A DNA stretch of 64,000 nt from Streptomyces sp. NRRL F-525 (GCF_000716605.1 NZ_JNXE01000034.1:43058-107057), one strand, 5' to 3'. Shown: positions 7,157 through 16,325, counted from the first letter of the stretch. Made by a program: numbers and translations. Notes: a model not told the origin generated them from the sequence alone.

Positions 7157-8533
7157 ATGGGACATTGGTCCGAGGGTCTTGTCGACGAAGTCGCGCGGAT
7201 GGTCGGAGGCAGCCCCGACCGCCGTCGACTGAAGGACAAGCTCGCTCAGGCTGGCCGCGAGATTGAGGTTCTGTCAGGCCGTAGCTTCCGGCCGATGCGC
7301 CGAGCGACCGCGGTCTTCGAACCCAATGGTCTACCTTTTGTGGACATTCCCGACTTGCAGGTCGGCTCGATGGAACCAGAGTCGATGGTTTGGGAGGTCC
7401 CTGACCCGGTGAACCCCCAGATGGCAACCGTCCTGCAGGTCACGCCCTTGGCTGCCCCTGTCCCTAAGGCCGCGTCTATTGCAGACGCACTCTGGATTGC
7501 CGGCCAGCTCGTCGCCGTAGCGTCGCAGAGAGGGCAACTGTCAGGTGAGTATGTCCTTGGATGGCTAGGTTCATTTTTCTCGCCCGAGCAGCGAGTGGAA
7601 CTCTTTCGTCGTGTCATGAACCCTGAGGTTCGATTTCATGTACCCATCCTCGCGGTCTCTGTCGACGGATGGTGGTTCCAGATCGCTCGTCGGCTTCTCT
7701 GGATGACAAACGAGACCGAGGACGAAGGACGCCTTTTCGAACCGCTCATGGATCAGACGACCGGTGACAAGATTCCACCGCTTGTAGCCGCCGAAGCGAT
7801 GCTGATCGCGGCTCCCATGACACAGCAACCCGCAGGCTGGGCATTCACCGCGCGCATCTGGACCGAGCAGGTGCAACGGCCCACCGATCGGCAGTGGAGC
7901 AGGTTCGCGAGGGCTATCCACGGCCACGGCATACCGACCATCACTCTCGACACCGCCTCGACTCCTCATGAGATCGCCTGCCAGGTGGTCTTGAAGGGCT
8001 ACTGGCACGGCTACGTCAAGGGCGATGAGCCGGCCCTGGCACAGGCAGTCGCGACGGCGTATCCGCGACAGGTCGCTCACATTGAGCGTGAGACCTGCGC
8101 CCCGAATAGGGATTCGGCAGCCGCGACGTTGCTCGAGCAACTGGTCAGCCCTGGATTCGACCCAGGGCAGGGTGCGGAGGCGACCCGACGGTACGTGCGC
8201 CGAAAGGCCAGCATTGCGGTAATGCAGTACAGGAAAGGCGAAGCACCGGATCGGTATCCCTGGACGCAGGTTGGAATTAGCGAACGCCGTTACTACAAGC
8301 TCTTGCCGCTGTTTGCGCAGAAGGTCAACGGCCGCTACGACTACGACTACGAGGACGTGGTGGCGCGGATGAAGGCCTACCTGGACCGCGTAGACAAGGA
8401 ACGGACCATACGAACAGCCGCTCTTGAAGTCCTCCTGTCACACGGCTTCGGCGAAGAGGCCGCACGCAAGTGGCTACAGAGGCATCGGCCTGAGGAGGCC
8501 GTGGCCGCGTGGCCGAGTGGTCGACGTTCATAG
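7157..8533 (+). CDS. Hypothetical protein, 458 aa, with a C-terminal HTH-like segment
   Basis: Not assigned to a family. ATG 7157 is preferred to ATG 7136 because a TATACT -10 sits just upstream (leaderless start). The first ~90 residues (GSPDRRRLKDKLAQAG, LSGRSFRPM, GLPFVDIPDLQVGS) recall the phage head-tail connector (gp6-type) pattern: a helical start, GRxF, then a short beta segment ending in DL. The middle is alpha-helical with no motif recognised. Residues about 390-420 (WTQVGISERRYYKLLPLFA) look like a helix-turn-helix, followed by charged helices. The gene lies between the small membrane protein and the pentapeptide protein in the accessory region. The connector resemblance is weak and by eye only. 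Confidence 0.65.
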   Translation: MGHWSEGLVDEVARMVGGSPDRRRLKDKLAQAGREIEVLSGRSFRPMRRATAVFEPNGLPFVDIPDLQVGSMEPESMVWEVPDPVNPQMATVLQVTPLAAPVPKAASIADALWIAGQLVAVASQRGQLSGEYVLGWLGSFFSPEQRVELFRRVMNPEVRFHVPILAVSVDGWWFQIARRLLWMTNETEDEGRLFEPLMDQTTGDKIPPLVAAEAMLIAAPMTQQPAGWAFTARIWTEQVQRPTDRQWSRFARAIHGHGIPTITLDTASTPHEIACQVVLKGYWHGYVKGDEPALAQAVATAYPRQVAHIERETCAPNRDSAAATLLEQLVSPGFDPGQGAEATRRYVRRKASIAVMQYRKGEAPDRYPWTQVGISERRYYKLLPLFAQKVNGRYDYDYEDVVARMKAYLDRVDKERTIRTAALEVLLSHGFGEEAARKWLQRHRPEEAVAAWPSGRRS

Positions 8534-8699
8534 TGCCAGCCTTGTACTCAAGCTAGGTTATCGGGTTGCTTGCAAGCCCGCCCCGTGCCAGCCGGGCTGT
8601 GGTTGAGAAGAGCTGGGCACGCGCGGGGCGGACCGGCGCACATACTTGGGCTTTATAGCCATTGCCTAATTAGTTGAGAGGGGTTCATCCTGCCGCCCT

Positions 8700-10712
8700 C
8701 TAACGCTTCACACGACCTCGGAGTGCGAGGGCTGCAAGACCGAGAAGGATAGGCTCCGAAAACCGGGATGCCATTTCGATGTACCCGCCAGCCGTGGTCA
8801 AGTCCTGCCCGCTAGATCGGAAAACCACCGAGTTGAGGGTTACGTTTAGTGCCTTTTCGAAGCGCTCGCTAGTGAACTGGTCTCTGGTGGGGTTTTTGGG
8901 ATTCTCTTGGTCGATCTCGAAGGTGACCTTTCCTCCGCCGGGCGGGACGACGCCCGCGGCTTCCTGCTTTGGCGAAGACTGGGGGAGTCCGAAGCCTGTC
9001 ATCAGCAGGATCGTGGTCATCATCGCGAGTGCCAGCCAGATCAGGGCGCGCGAAGCTCGCAGGCCGTAGCCGGAGAGCAACCAGTATGACTGAAGAAGCC
9101 AACGTTCTGCCTCGTTCCACCTACGACTGTGGCGTCGCATCTCCATTTCACCATAGTAGAAATCAGCGGCACCAGGTTCGTCCTTCGCGTCCTCTCGGGC
9201 CTTGCGGAGTTGGCGGTAGATTATCTCTAGTGCAGCCAGGCTGGGGGCATCCACTCTGTTCGACGGTGGATTAATCCATCCATGCCGAGGAGTTGATGAG
9301 CGATCAGGTAAGGAACGCCACCTCCGCTCCTCCTCGATAACTTGGCGTTGGGTCCAGGTGAAGGGAACTCCCCAGCGCCATTGGCGTCCCATCGGTGGAG
9401 CAGCAAAAGTACGGCGACCTTCAAGACGTAGCTGGTCAAGATGAAGTGCGCCCGAAAAAACGCATCTCGCTAGGTTGACATCGAAGAGTGTAACCATGGC
9501 ACAGTCAACACCCCGCAGTGACTCGATGCTGACCTCATTTTGCTCCCATGGTCCTGCGATTCCATCCCGAAACCATTCAATTCGCGAGGAATGTGAGTGT
9601 GGGATTATGCTTATAGGCTGCATGAAGACTGCGTAGTTGAGAGATATTTTCGAATTCCCGATAACTAGTCGTGCGCTGTGTTCCCAGCGGGCGCGGAAGC
9701 ATGAAAGGTTGTTAGCGAAAATGGAAATTGTTACGGGTTCAGTGAATGTAGTTCTATGGAGGGATACAGTCTCCCGGCAGGCCAATGGGCCAAGGGTATG
9801 GGGGCTCCTGAACTCTGAGCCATCGTAACTGAGGGAGTGTTCAAATATAGCCCCATTGAATCTGATTGGGCCGTCGAATATGCATCGCTCGAATTCTGTG
9901 AGTGCGGTTGATCTTACGTTCGCGAAATCGCATCCCGATATAAAAGACGCGTCTCGAAAGTATGCATTGTCTCCAGTGAAGGCGCATCCGGTAAAACGCG
10001 CTTCATCGTGGAATGTTGAGTTCTCGCATGAGAATGAATTGAGTGTTGCGTTGTCGAAATCTGCACCCATTTTGAAGGCGGTGCGCTCAAAAGAGCATTC
10101 ATCGCTAAAGCTCGATCCGTTCCAGAAGCTCTCCCCCGAGAAGGTGACGTCACTGAAATGTGCGCGAGTGAACTTTGAGTGAGCGAAGTTTCCCCATTTT
10201 TCGAAGGATGTGGAGCCGAAGGTAGTGGCAGAATTGAATGTGCAGCGTTCGAAACTCACCTCACCTTCGAAAGAGACTTCCCCGAATAGAATTTCCCCAA
10301 ATTCGGCCATGGTGAAGTCGCAATGGTTTTCAAATGTAACATCAAAGAAACTGGTGTACCCCAGAAAAGTTGCTTGGCTGAATCGAATTTCACCTGAAAA
10401 TATAGCGCCATCGAATGCGGCGCCATCGAAATTGGCATGCTCGAAGATCGCCTTTCCTCTGTGCTCTCGAAGTGAGGGAAGTAGTTGTCGGAGGAGAGTC
10501 CCATCGAAGGATGTGCCTCGCATATCGATCGTGCTATCTGGCGCCAGATTCGCCAGATACTCACTGCGTTGTGTAACGCTCACGTGTGCGAAGCACTCAT
10601 TGGTGTTGGGGAGCCTGGCGCCCCAACACCCCACAGATGCAGTGACGGGATCGGCTCCGTATCCGCAGTGCGGCCAGTCTGGCGGCGCAGTAGTTGGTGA
10701 AGGTTCAGCCAT
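8700..10712 (-). CDS. Pentapeptide-repeat protein with N-terminal Cys motif and C-terminal two-TM domain
   Basis: A 670-aa protein. Residues about 14-45 carry spaced cysteines and a His (HCGYGADP, GCWGARLP, ECFAH) resembling a small metal site. Residues about 65-330 form degenerate pentapeptide repeats (runs such as ANFDGAAFDGAIFSGE and FSDVTFSGESFW), expected to fold as a right-handed quadrilateral beta-helix. Near residue 535 one TM helix (LIWLALAMMTTILLMTGFG) and a final one (EPILLGLAALALRG) flank a ~70-aa loop, reminiscent of small two-TM channel domains. The gene is visibly AT-richer than its neighbours, a sign of transfer. It is divergent from the restriction-modification gene (274 bp between starts). 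Membrane-perturbing effector is an inference. Confidence 0.8.
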   Translation of the reverse strand: MAEPSPTTAPPDWPHCGYGADPVTASVGCWGARLPNTNECFAHVSVTQRSEYLANLAPDSTIDMRGTSFDGTLLRQLLPSLREHRGKAIFEHANFDGAAFDGAIFSGEIRFSQATFLGYTSFFDVTFENHCDFTMAEFGEILFGEVSFEGEVSFERCTFNSATTFGSTSFEKWGNFAHSKFTRAHFSDVTFSGESFWNGSSFSDECSFERTAFKMGADFDNATLNSFSCENSTFHDEARFTGCAFTGDNAYFRDASFISGCDFANVRSTALTEFERCIFDGPIRFNGAIFEHSLSYDGSEFRSPHTLGPLACRETVSLHRTTFTEPVTISIFANNLSCFRARWEHSARLVIGNSKISLNYAVFMQPISIIPHSHSSRIEWFRDGIAGPWEQNEVSIESLRGVDCAMVTLFDVNLARCVFSGALHLDQLRLEGRRTFAAPPMGRQWRWGVPFTWTQRQVIEEERRWRSLPDRSSTPRHGWINPPSNRVDAPSLAALEIIYRQLRKAREDAKDEPGAADFYYGEMEMRRHSRRWNEAERWLLQSYWLLSGYGLRASRALIWLALAMMTTILLMTGFGLPQSSPKQEAAGVVPPGGGKVTFEIDQENPKNPTRDQFTSERFEKALNVTLNSVVFRSSGQDLTTAGGYIEMASRFSEPILLGLAALALRGRVKR

Positions 10713-10986
10713 ACCGGCATCGACGCAGTAACAGTGCCTGAAGTTCCCTCAGTTCACTCGCGAGGCTGCGCCCATGTACCTGATCACCTGACCGATCGCC
10801 GCCTGTTGCATCCATACGCGCCCCTGTGCGCCCCACATGCACCCTCCAGCTGCCCCGCGCTCCCCTCCTACCGTCATGGAACAGCGAGGGCCGGAAGAGT
10901 CTGGCCCCGACGGGGAGCAGGGTGCGGCAGGTGACCGCACCGAACTGACGTCGGCCGCATCTGCCCACCTTGGGGATGGGGGCGGT

Positions 10987-13900
10987 ATGGGGTCCCGTCG
11001 CAGGATTCATGACAGCTTCGAGCAGGCGGTGCAGGCCGCCGTGTCCACGTTTGGGGCGGAGGTCACGCCGAAGCTGAGAGGCAGTGGGTGGCAGGAGGAC
11101 CAGCTGCGGGGACCGATGGAGAACATGATCCGGTCCATATGTCGTGGGCTGGGTTTGGACGTCACCCTCATCGGCGAAGTCCCGCTCGTCGATATGGGAG
11201 CCCGCCCTGACTATGCCGTTGAGGTCGGGGGCGCCCTCGTCGGTTACATCGAGCTCAAGAAGCCGGGCACTCAGGCCGACCCCTCCGTCTACACGGGCCG
11301 CAATGCCGAGCAGTGGGCAAAACTACGGCTGCTGAACAACGTCCTGCTCTGCGACGGGAACGAGTTCTCCGTCCACCAGGAGGGCCAGCGGGTCGGCGAA
11401 GTGGCACACATGAAGGGCTCGGTCCTCACCTCCGGATCCCGGCTTGCTCCCGCCGACGGGACACTCGCCCGAGTACTGCGCGAATTCCTCGTCTGGGAAC
11501 CGCAGACACCTCGCACCACGAGTCAGCTCATCCGAGCAGTCGCCGGGCTCTGTCAGCTTCTGTCGGAAGAGGTCGGAGAGGCGATCGCACAGGAGAAGAG
11601 CCGCCGGCGTCCACTGGCATTCACGACACTCGCCAAGGACTGGCGACACCTGCTGTTCCCGGAAGCGACCGACGCCCAGTTCGTCGAACAATACGGTCAG
11701 GCAGTGGTGTTCGCACTGCTGCTCGCCAGGGTGGAGGAGATCGCTTTCGAAGGCGAGACCGTGCACGAGATCGCCACGAAGCTCGGCAAGAAACACTCGT
11801 TGATGGGGCAGGCCCTGGATGTCCTGGCCGGCGACTCTGTTGCTGGACTGTCCACCACGCTGAACACACTGCTTCGCGTCATCGGCGCCGTCCGATGGGA
11901 CGTGCTGGACGATGGCACTGGAGACGCCTACTTCCTGCTGTACGAACACTTCCTCCAGATCTACGACCCGGATCTGCGGATACGTACAGGCTCGTACTAC
12001 ACGCCGCATGGCGTCGTCTCAGCCATGGCCAGGCTCGTCGAGGACGTCCTGAGACGGGAGGGCTTCCGTATTCCGTCCGGCTTCGCCTCTCCCGATGTAG
12101 TCCTTGTCGACCCGGCCATGGGCACCGGCACCTTCCTGCTGTCGGCACTGGAACTCGCTGCAGGGACCATCACCGAGGCGGAGGGGCCAGGCGCGGTGGG
12201 CCCGCGTCTGCGAGAAATGGTGGGGCGTCGGCTGGTCGGCTTCGAGATGCAGGTCGGTCCGTTCGCCGTCGCGGAACTGCGCATGCACGCCATGCTTAAG
12301 CAGTACGGGTCCGCGGCCCCCGCCCAGGGCCTCAGACTGCTGGTGGCCGATGCCCTGGACAGCCCGACAGCCGAGTTCAACTGGATTCCCCATACCTACC
12401 GGGCGCTCGCGGAATCCCGTCGACAGGCCAACCAGGTCAAGCGGGACGAGCGTGTCATGGTCGTCATGGGCAACCCGCCGCACGACGCCGTGAGACGGGG
12501 CGCCGGCAAGTGGGTGGAACGCGGCGACCCCGAGGCGGGTATCCCAGCCCCGCTGGGGGCCTTTCGGCAACCTGGCAACGGCAGGTACGAATCGAAGATC
12601 GCCAACCTTTACGTCTACTTCTGGCGTTGGGCCACCTGGAAGGTCTTTGACGCGCATGATGACGCCCCATTCGGGGTGGTCGCCCTGATCACGCCGAAGG
12701 CGTGGCTCAAGGGACGGGCATTCGCCGGTATGCGGCGTTACTTGCGCAACACAGCCGACGAGGGATGGATCATCGACCTCTCCCCGGAGGGCCACCGCGC
12801 GGATGTCGCGACCCGCATTTTCCCTGAGGTCGCTCAGGAATTGTGCATCGCGATCTTTGTCCGTTGGCGGGACAGCCCCAGGCCACGGACGGACCGGCAG
12901 ATTGCAAAGGTGAGACATCTCAAGGTCGGCGGGCGTCGCGACGAGAAGATCGAACGCCTGACGGCTCTCAGGCTCGACGACCCCGAGTGGCGCGACTGCG
13001 CTTCAGGCGAGACGGATGCCTTCCTGCCGCCCGGCAGTGACCTGTGGGAGTCATGCGCGCAGCTGAGAGATCTGATGCCGTGGTCGTCGCGTGGCGTCAC
13101 GCCCGGACGCATGTGGGTCTACGCACCCGACGAGGAGTCGCTTCAAAGGCGGTGGCAGCGCTTCGTCGCTGCGGACACCGAGCGGCGCGCCGAGATGGTC
13201 GGGGACTCTGGTGAGCGCACGCTCGAAGACAATCCCCCACCCTTGCCGGGGGTCCAATCTCATGGACGGACAACACTTGCCACTGAGCACAGGGGAAACG
13301 CTCAAACGGCGCGCATAGGATTTCGGTCATTCGACCGGCAATACGTTCTGCCGGACAGTCGATTGATGGAACGCGGCAGAGCGGACCTCTGGCGAGTCCG
13401 CAGCAACCGCCAGATCTACACCATTGAGCAGAACGCCCACCCGGTGGTCAACGGACCTGCACTGGTCTTCAGCGCCCTCATTCCCGACATGCACTACTTC
13501 AACAACCGCAGCGGTTGCGCCCGCCCTCTTTATCGCAACGCCGCTGGCACGCTACCCAACATCACACCCGGTCTGCTCCCCCTGCTCGCCAGGCAACTCG
13601 GCGCGCCGGTCTTCGCCGAAGACCTCTTGGCCTACATCGCCGCGCTCGCGTCCCATCCGGCGTACACGGCTCGGTTCCAGGAAGACCTCGAAGTCCCGGG
13701 CGCGCGGATACCCCTCACGGCTGACCATTCCCTGTGGGAACGGGCGGTCGTCATCGGTCGGCGAGTCCTGTGGCTGCACACCTACGGCGAGCGGTATGCC
13801 GACGAGACGGCTGGGAGGCCATACGGCAGGGTGTTGTTGCCACGCGATCGCCCCTGGTGCGTGGAGGAGATCCCGGACGATGTGGAAGCCATGCCGGAGA

Positions 13901-14307
13901 ACCTGACGTACGACTCCGTGACGCAGGATCTGTGGGTCGGCACTGGACGGATCAGTCCGGTGCCTCGCGCGGTCCGAGAGTACGAAGTTTCCGGAATGAA
14001 CGTTCTCGACAAGTGGTTCGGCTACCGACGGAGGGATCCTGCGGGTAAGCGACGCCTCGAATTGGACCACGAAGTGGCTACGCGCTGGCTTCCCTCATGG
14101 ACCACGGAGCTGCTGGAGTTGCTCAACGTCCTCGGCCTGCTCGTGAGAGAAGAGCCGGCACAGGCCGTCGTCTTCAACGAGGTGTGTGCGGGCCCACTGA
14201 TCACGGTGACGGACCTGACAACAGCGGGCATCCTTCCTGTGCCTACAGAGGCAACAAGGGCGCTGAAAGCGACGTCGGATGCAGGCGACGCACTGTTCGA
14301 CCTGTGA
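10987..14307 (+). CDS. Nuclease-methyltransferase fusion (type ISP / IIG-like restriction-modification enzyme)
   Basis: 1106 aa. The N-terminal PD-(D/E)xK-like nuclease has D75 in RPDYAVEVG and E89/K91 in GYIELKKPG. A helical connector follows, then an N6-adenine methyltransferase with the SAM motif DPAMGTGTFLL (D375) and catalytic NPPH (N496-H499, where NPPY is usual). A long target-recognition region follows, ending in a type-ISP-like C-terminal segment (KWFGYRRRDPAG, WTTELLELLNVLGLL, about residues 1008-1060). True type ISP enzymes carry a helicase between nuclease and methyltransferase; none is seen, so the layout is closer to type IIG. ATG 10987 is chosen as the natural start of the nuclease domain; ATGs at 10837 and 10876 would add a low-complexity extension. 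Confidence 0.85.
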   Translation: MGSRRRIHDSFEQAVQAAVSTFGAEVTPKLRGSGWQEDQLRGPMENMIRSICRGLGLDVTLIGEVPLVDMGARPDYAVEVGGALVGYIELKKPGTQADPSVYTGRNAEQWAKLRLLNNVLLCDGNEFSVHQEGQRVGEVAHMKGSVLTSGSRLAPADGTLARVLREFLVWEPQTPRTTSQLIRAVAGLCQLLSEEVGEAIAQEKSRRRPLAFTTLAKDWRHLLFPEATDAQFVEQYGQAVVFALLLARVEEIAFEGETVHEIATKLGKKHSLMGQALDVLAGDSVAGLSTTLNTLLRVIGAVRWDVLDDGTGDAYFLLYEHFLQIYDPDLRIRTGSYYTPHGVVSAMARLVEDVLRREGFRIPSGFASPDVVLVDPAMGTGTFLLSALELAAGTITEAEGPGAVGPRLREMVGRRLVGFEMQVGPFAVAELRMHAMLKQYGSAAPAQGLRLLVADALDSPTAEFNWIPHTYRALAESRRQANQVKRDERVMVVMGNPPHDAVRRGAGKWVERGDPEAGIPAPLGAFRQPGNGRYESKIANLYVYFWRWATWKVFDAHDDAPFGVVALITPKAWLKGRAFAGMRRYLRNTADEGWIIDLSPEGHRADVATRIFPEVAQELCIAIFVRWRDSPRPRTDRQIAKVRHLKVGGRRDEKIERLTALRLDDPEWRDCASGETDAFLPPGSDLWESCAQLRDLMPWSSRGVTPGRMWVYAPDEESLQRRWQRFVAADTERRAEMVGDSGERTLEDNPPPLPGVQSHGRTTLATEHRGNAQTARIGFRSFDRQYVLPDSRLMERGRADLWRVRSNRQIYTIEQNAHPVVNGPALVFSALIPDMHYFNNRSGCARPLYRNAAGTLPNITPGLLPLLARQLGAPVFAEDLLAYIAALASHPAYTARFQEDLEVPGARIPLTADHSLWERAVVIGRRVLWLHTYGERYADETAGRPYGRVLLPRDRPWCVEEIPDDVEAMPENLTYDSVTQDLWVGTGRISPVPRAVREYEVSGMNVLDKWFGYRRRDPAGKRRLELDHEVATRWLPSWTTELLELLNVLGLLVREEPAQAVVFNEVCAGPLITVTDLTTAGILPVPTEATRALKATSDAGDALFDL

Positions 14308-14486
14308 CCGAAGCGGTGGCCGCTGAACTGTGCGCAGGTGGTCGAAGTCGTCCCCGAACCGGCGGTTCGGGACGGTCTGATCGGGCGCGAGTTCGCTCCC
14401 ACCCCGGAGTGCACTCATACCGCGACAGCCAGAAGCAGCAGCGCACCTACATCGCTGCTGAACGTGCTGTTCACCAGACCTCTTTT

Positions 14487-14506
14487 GCGTGAGCGATGCG
14501 TGAGCG
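14487..14506 (+). repeat. Direct repeat, possible integrase arm-type site
   Basis: GCGTGAGCG occurs twice separated by AT, 114 bp before the tRNA-Lys fragment. Closely spaced short direct repeats next to an attachment core are typical of tyrosine-recombinase arm sites. Role inferred. Confidence 0.35.
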
Positions 14507-14620
14507 GATGGGTTAACACGAGCTGACACAGGAAGGTTTGGCGATCCTTCTGGATGTGTCCTGACCAGGTGGATCCGGACACTGAGTCAGCTTCCGGAAC
14601 CACCCAGCAAGCTTTGGTCA

Positions 14621-14667
14621 GGACTTTTAATCCATTGGTTGTGGGTTCGAGTCCCACAGGGTCTACC
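14621..14667 (+). mobile_element. Displaced 3' fragment of tRNA-Lys(UUU): attachment site (attR-like)
   Basis: The sequence runs from inside the anticodon stem (GGA, loop CTTTTAA with anticodon TTT) through the variable loop (TGGTT) and a perfect T-arm (GTGGG/TTCGAGT/CCCAC) to the acceptor strand AGGGTCT, A73 and CC. The 5' half is absent: no matching acceptor strand or D-arm lies upstream, and only three of five anticodon-stem pairs form. This is what an element integrating into the 3' end of a tRNA gene leaves at its distal end. With the fragment on the + strand, the element should lie to its left and the intact tRNA beyond base 1. Confidence 0.75.
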
Positions 14668-14958
14668 GGTGGCAGGCGGGGGTTATGGCCTCTGACCTGC
14701 TGTGCAGCGTCTGATTCGACTTCGGTCGGCTCGGGCGCTGCTTTGTTTTCGGGGGCGAGCAGGTCCAGTACTGCCGGCACGGCGACCGGTACGACGACCG
14801 GCGATCTTCCCGCGACCGGAACGCGTATCGCCGACGTATCGAAAAGCGCATACGCCCCCGCAACAGTCCCCCGCCTTCAGTGGAGGCACGAACCACCGTG
14901 CGGCAACGGTCAGTTCGTCCATAGGGAACGGGAACAGGAACGGGAAAGGACTGTGCGC

Positions 14959-16233
14959 ATGGACTCGGATTCCGTACGCGGTGTCGGTCGGCGGAGGCTG
15001 CTCGGGTGGAGCGGGCTGGCGGCCGTCGGCGGGGTGGCAGGGGCGTCGCTGGTGGGCGCCCAGCCCGGTTACGCCGCCGAGGCCGGTTACGCCGACCAGG
15101 GCCGTCACGCCTCGGCTGGCCAGGCCTCGACCGACCCGATTCCGGCCGACACCCGCCCCGGCGGCGCCTACGACCGATACGTGGCGAAGCTGGCCGCCGA
15201 GGGCAGGTTCTCCGGCGTGGTGCTGCTGTCGCACCGGGGCCGGACCGTGCTGTCCCGCGGCTACGGCATGGCCGACGAGGAGAAGGGGACCGCCAATCAC
15301 GAGGGCGTCGCGTTCAGCCTCAGTTCGGCGGGGAAGCCGTTCGGCACGGTGGCCGTGTTGCAGTTGGCGCAGCAGGGCAAGGTGAGGCTGTCGGACCCGG
15401 TGGGAACCCATCTGAAGGGCCTCGCCAAGGAGATCGCCGAGCAGGTGACCGTCCACCACCTGCTGTCCGGCACCTCCGGGCTGGACGTCGCCGACGACGA
15501 CGTACGACGGGTCTTCCGGAGCCGGGACGAGGTGCACGCGTACTACGAGCGGCGGGCCCGGCAGGCGAGACTTGTGGGCATCCCGGGCGTGCCCGACACC
15601 GACCACGAGGAGGCGGAGGTCACCCTCGCCGCGCTGATCGTGGAGGCCGTGAGCGGTCGGCCGTACTGGGACTACGTGCGGGAGAACGTCTTCGCGCGTT
15701 GCGGCATGACCGGCTCCGGGTTCTACACGCGGCCGCAGTGGCTCACCGACGGGCACATCGCGCACCCGTACATGGAGCTGGCCGACGGCAGTGTGGTGGA
15801 CGCCGTCCGCAACCTGGACGAGAGCAGCCCGGACCCGAACGTCCTCGGCAAGAATCCTGGCCGCGCCTTCATCGACGCCCCCGGGGACGGCGGTTTCGCC
15901 ACCGCGCCGGATCTGGTCCGGTTCGCGCACGCGCTGGGTGACGGCACGCTGCTGGACCGGCCCTGGGCCGACGTGCTCACCGCCGCCAAGATCCCCCACG
16001 GATCGGCGTCGTTCGGGGCGTACGGGATCCCGGTCTCCATCGTCGGCGGCCAGTGGATGTACCAGCGCGCCGGCGGCAACCCCGGCGTCGGCGCCAACTG
16101 GGACATCTACCCGGACACCGGCTGGGTCGGCATCATCCTCAGCAACCACGACGGCGTGCCGCTCCAGGAGATGATCGGCCAGGAGACGCAGGCCGTCACC
16201 GGGGCCCCGGCCGACGGGGGTTCGGGGGGCTGA
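14959..16233 (+). CDS. Secreted serine hydrolase (beta-lactamase family), Tat signal
   Basis: 424 aa. The N-terminus has a twin-arginine signal: GRRRLLGW followed by a hydrophobic stretch and a likely cleavage site near GYAAEA. The mature part is a class C beta-lactamase/DD-peptidase fold with SxxK as SSAGK (FSLSSAGKPFG), HHLLSGTSGL, and a GGNPGVGANW segment near the C-terminus where the KTG/HxG strand is expected. ATG 14959 follows AAAGGA at 14945-14950 with 8-nt spacing. Likely an extracytoplasmic esterase or peptidase; beta-lactam resistance cannot be inferred. First gene right of the island boundary. Confidence 0.85.
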   Translation: MDSDSVRGVGRRRLLGWSGLAAVGGVAGASLVGAQPGYAAEAGYADQGRHASAGQASTDPIPADTRPGGAYDRYVAKLAAEGRFSGVVLLSHRGRTVLSRGYGMADEEKGTANHEGVAFSLSSAGKPFGTVAVLQLAQQGKVRLSDPVGTHLKGLAKEIAEQVTVHHLLSGTSGLDVADDDVRRVFRSRDEVHAYYERRARQARLVGIPGVPDTDHEEAEVTLAALIVEAVSGRPYWDYVRENVFARCGMTGSGFYTRPQWLTDGHIAHPYMELADGSVVDAVRNLDESSPDPNVLGKNPGRAFIDAPGDGGFATAPDLVRFAHALGDGTLLDRPWADVLTAAKIPHGSASFGAYGIPVSIVGGQWMYQRAGGNPGVGANWDIYPDTGWVGIILSNHDGVPLQEMIGQETQAVTGAPADGGSGG

Positions 16234-16325
16234 GCCACCGGGGACTCTCCGCCGGGCAGGCAATGCCCTCAGCCTCGGCGACCGGCGCCGTCCGCCCGTA
16301 GAAGACGAGAAGAGCGGAGCAACCA

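Larger units (their letters stand above)
1..14667. mobile_element. Probable right part of a tRNA-Lys genomic island
   Basis: Bounded on the right by the tRNA-Lys fragment. Contents are accessory: XRE/HATPase pair, unusual nucleotide-type operon, orphan proteins, AT-richer pentapeptide gene and restriction-modification fusion. No integrase or conjugation gene lies inside the window, so element type and left end are unknown, and part of this interval might be older host DNA. Confidence 0.5.
14308..14958. other. 650-bp gene-free boundary region
   Basis: Contains a pair of 9-bp direct repeats (14487-14506), the tRNA-Lys 3' fragment (14621-14667) and about 290 bp of sequence with no convincing gene before the ATG at 14959. 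Open frames through it are in the wrong codon style and several run through the tRNA fragment. No integrase gene is seen. Confidence 0.6.

Noticed and set aside
14415..14780. Minus-strand frame reading through the tRNA fragment (GLEPTTNGLK segment), considered as an integrase remnant
   Set aside because: That peptide arises whenever this tRNA antisense strand is translated; no recombinase catalytic residues are present.
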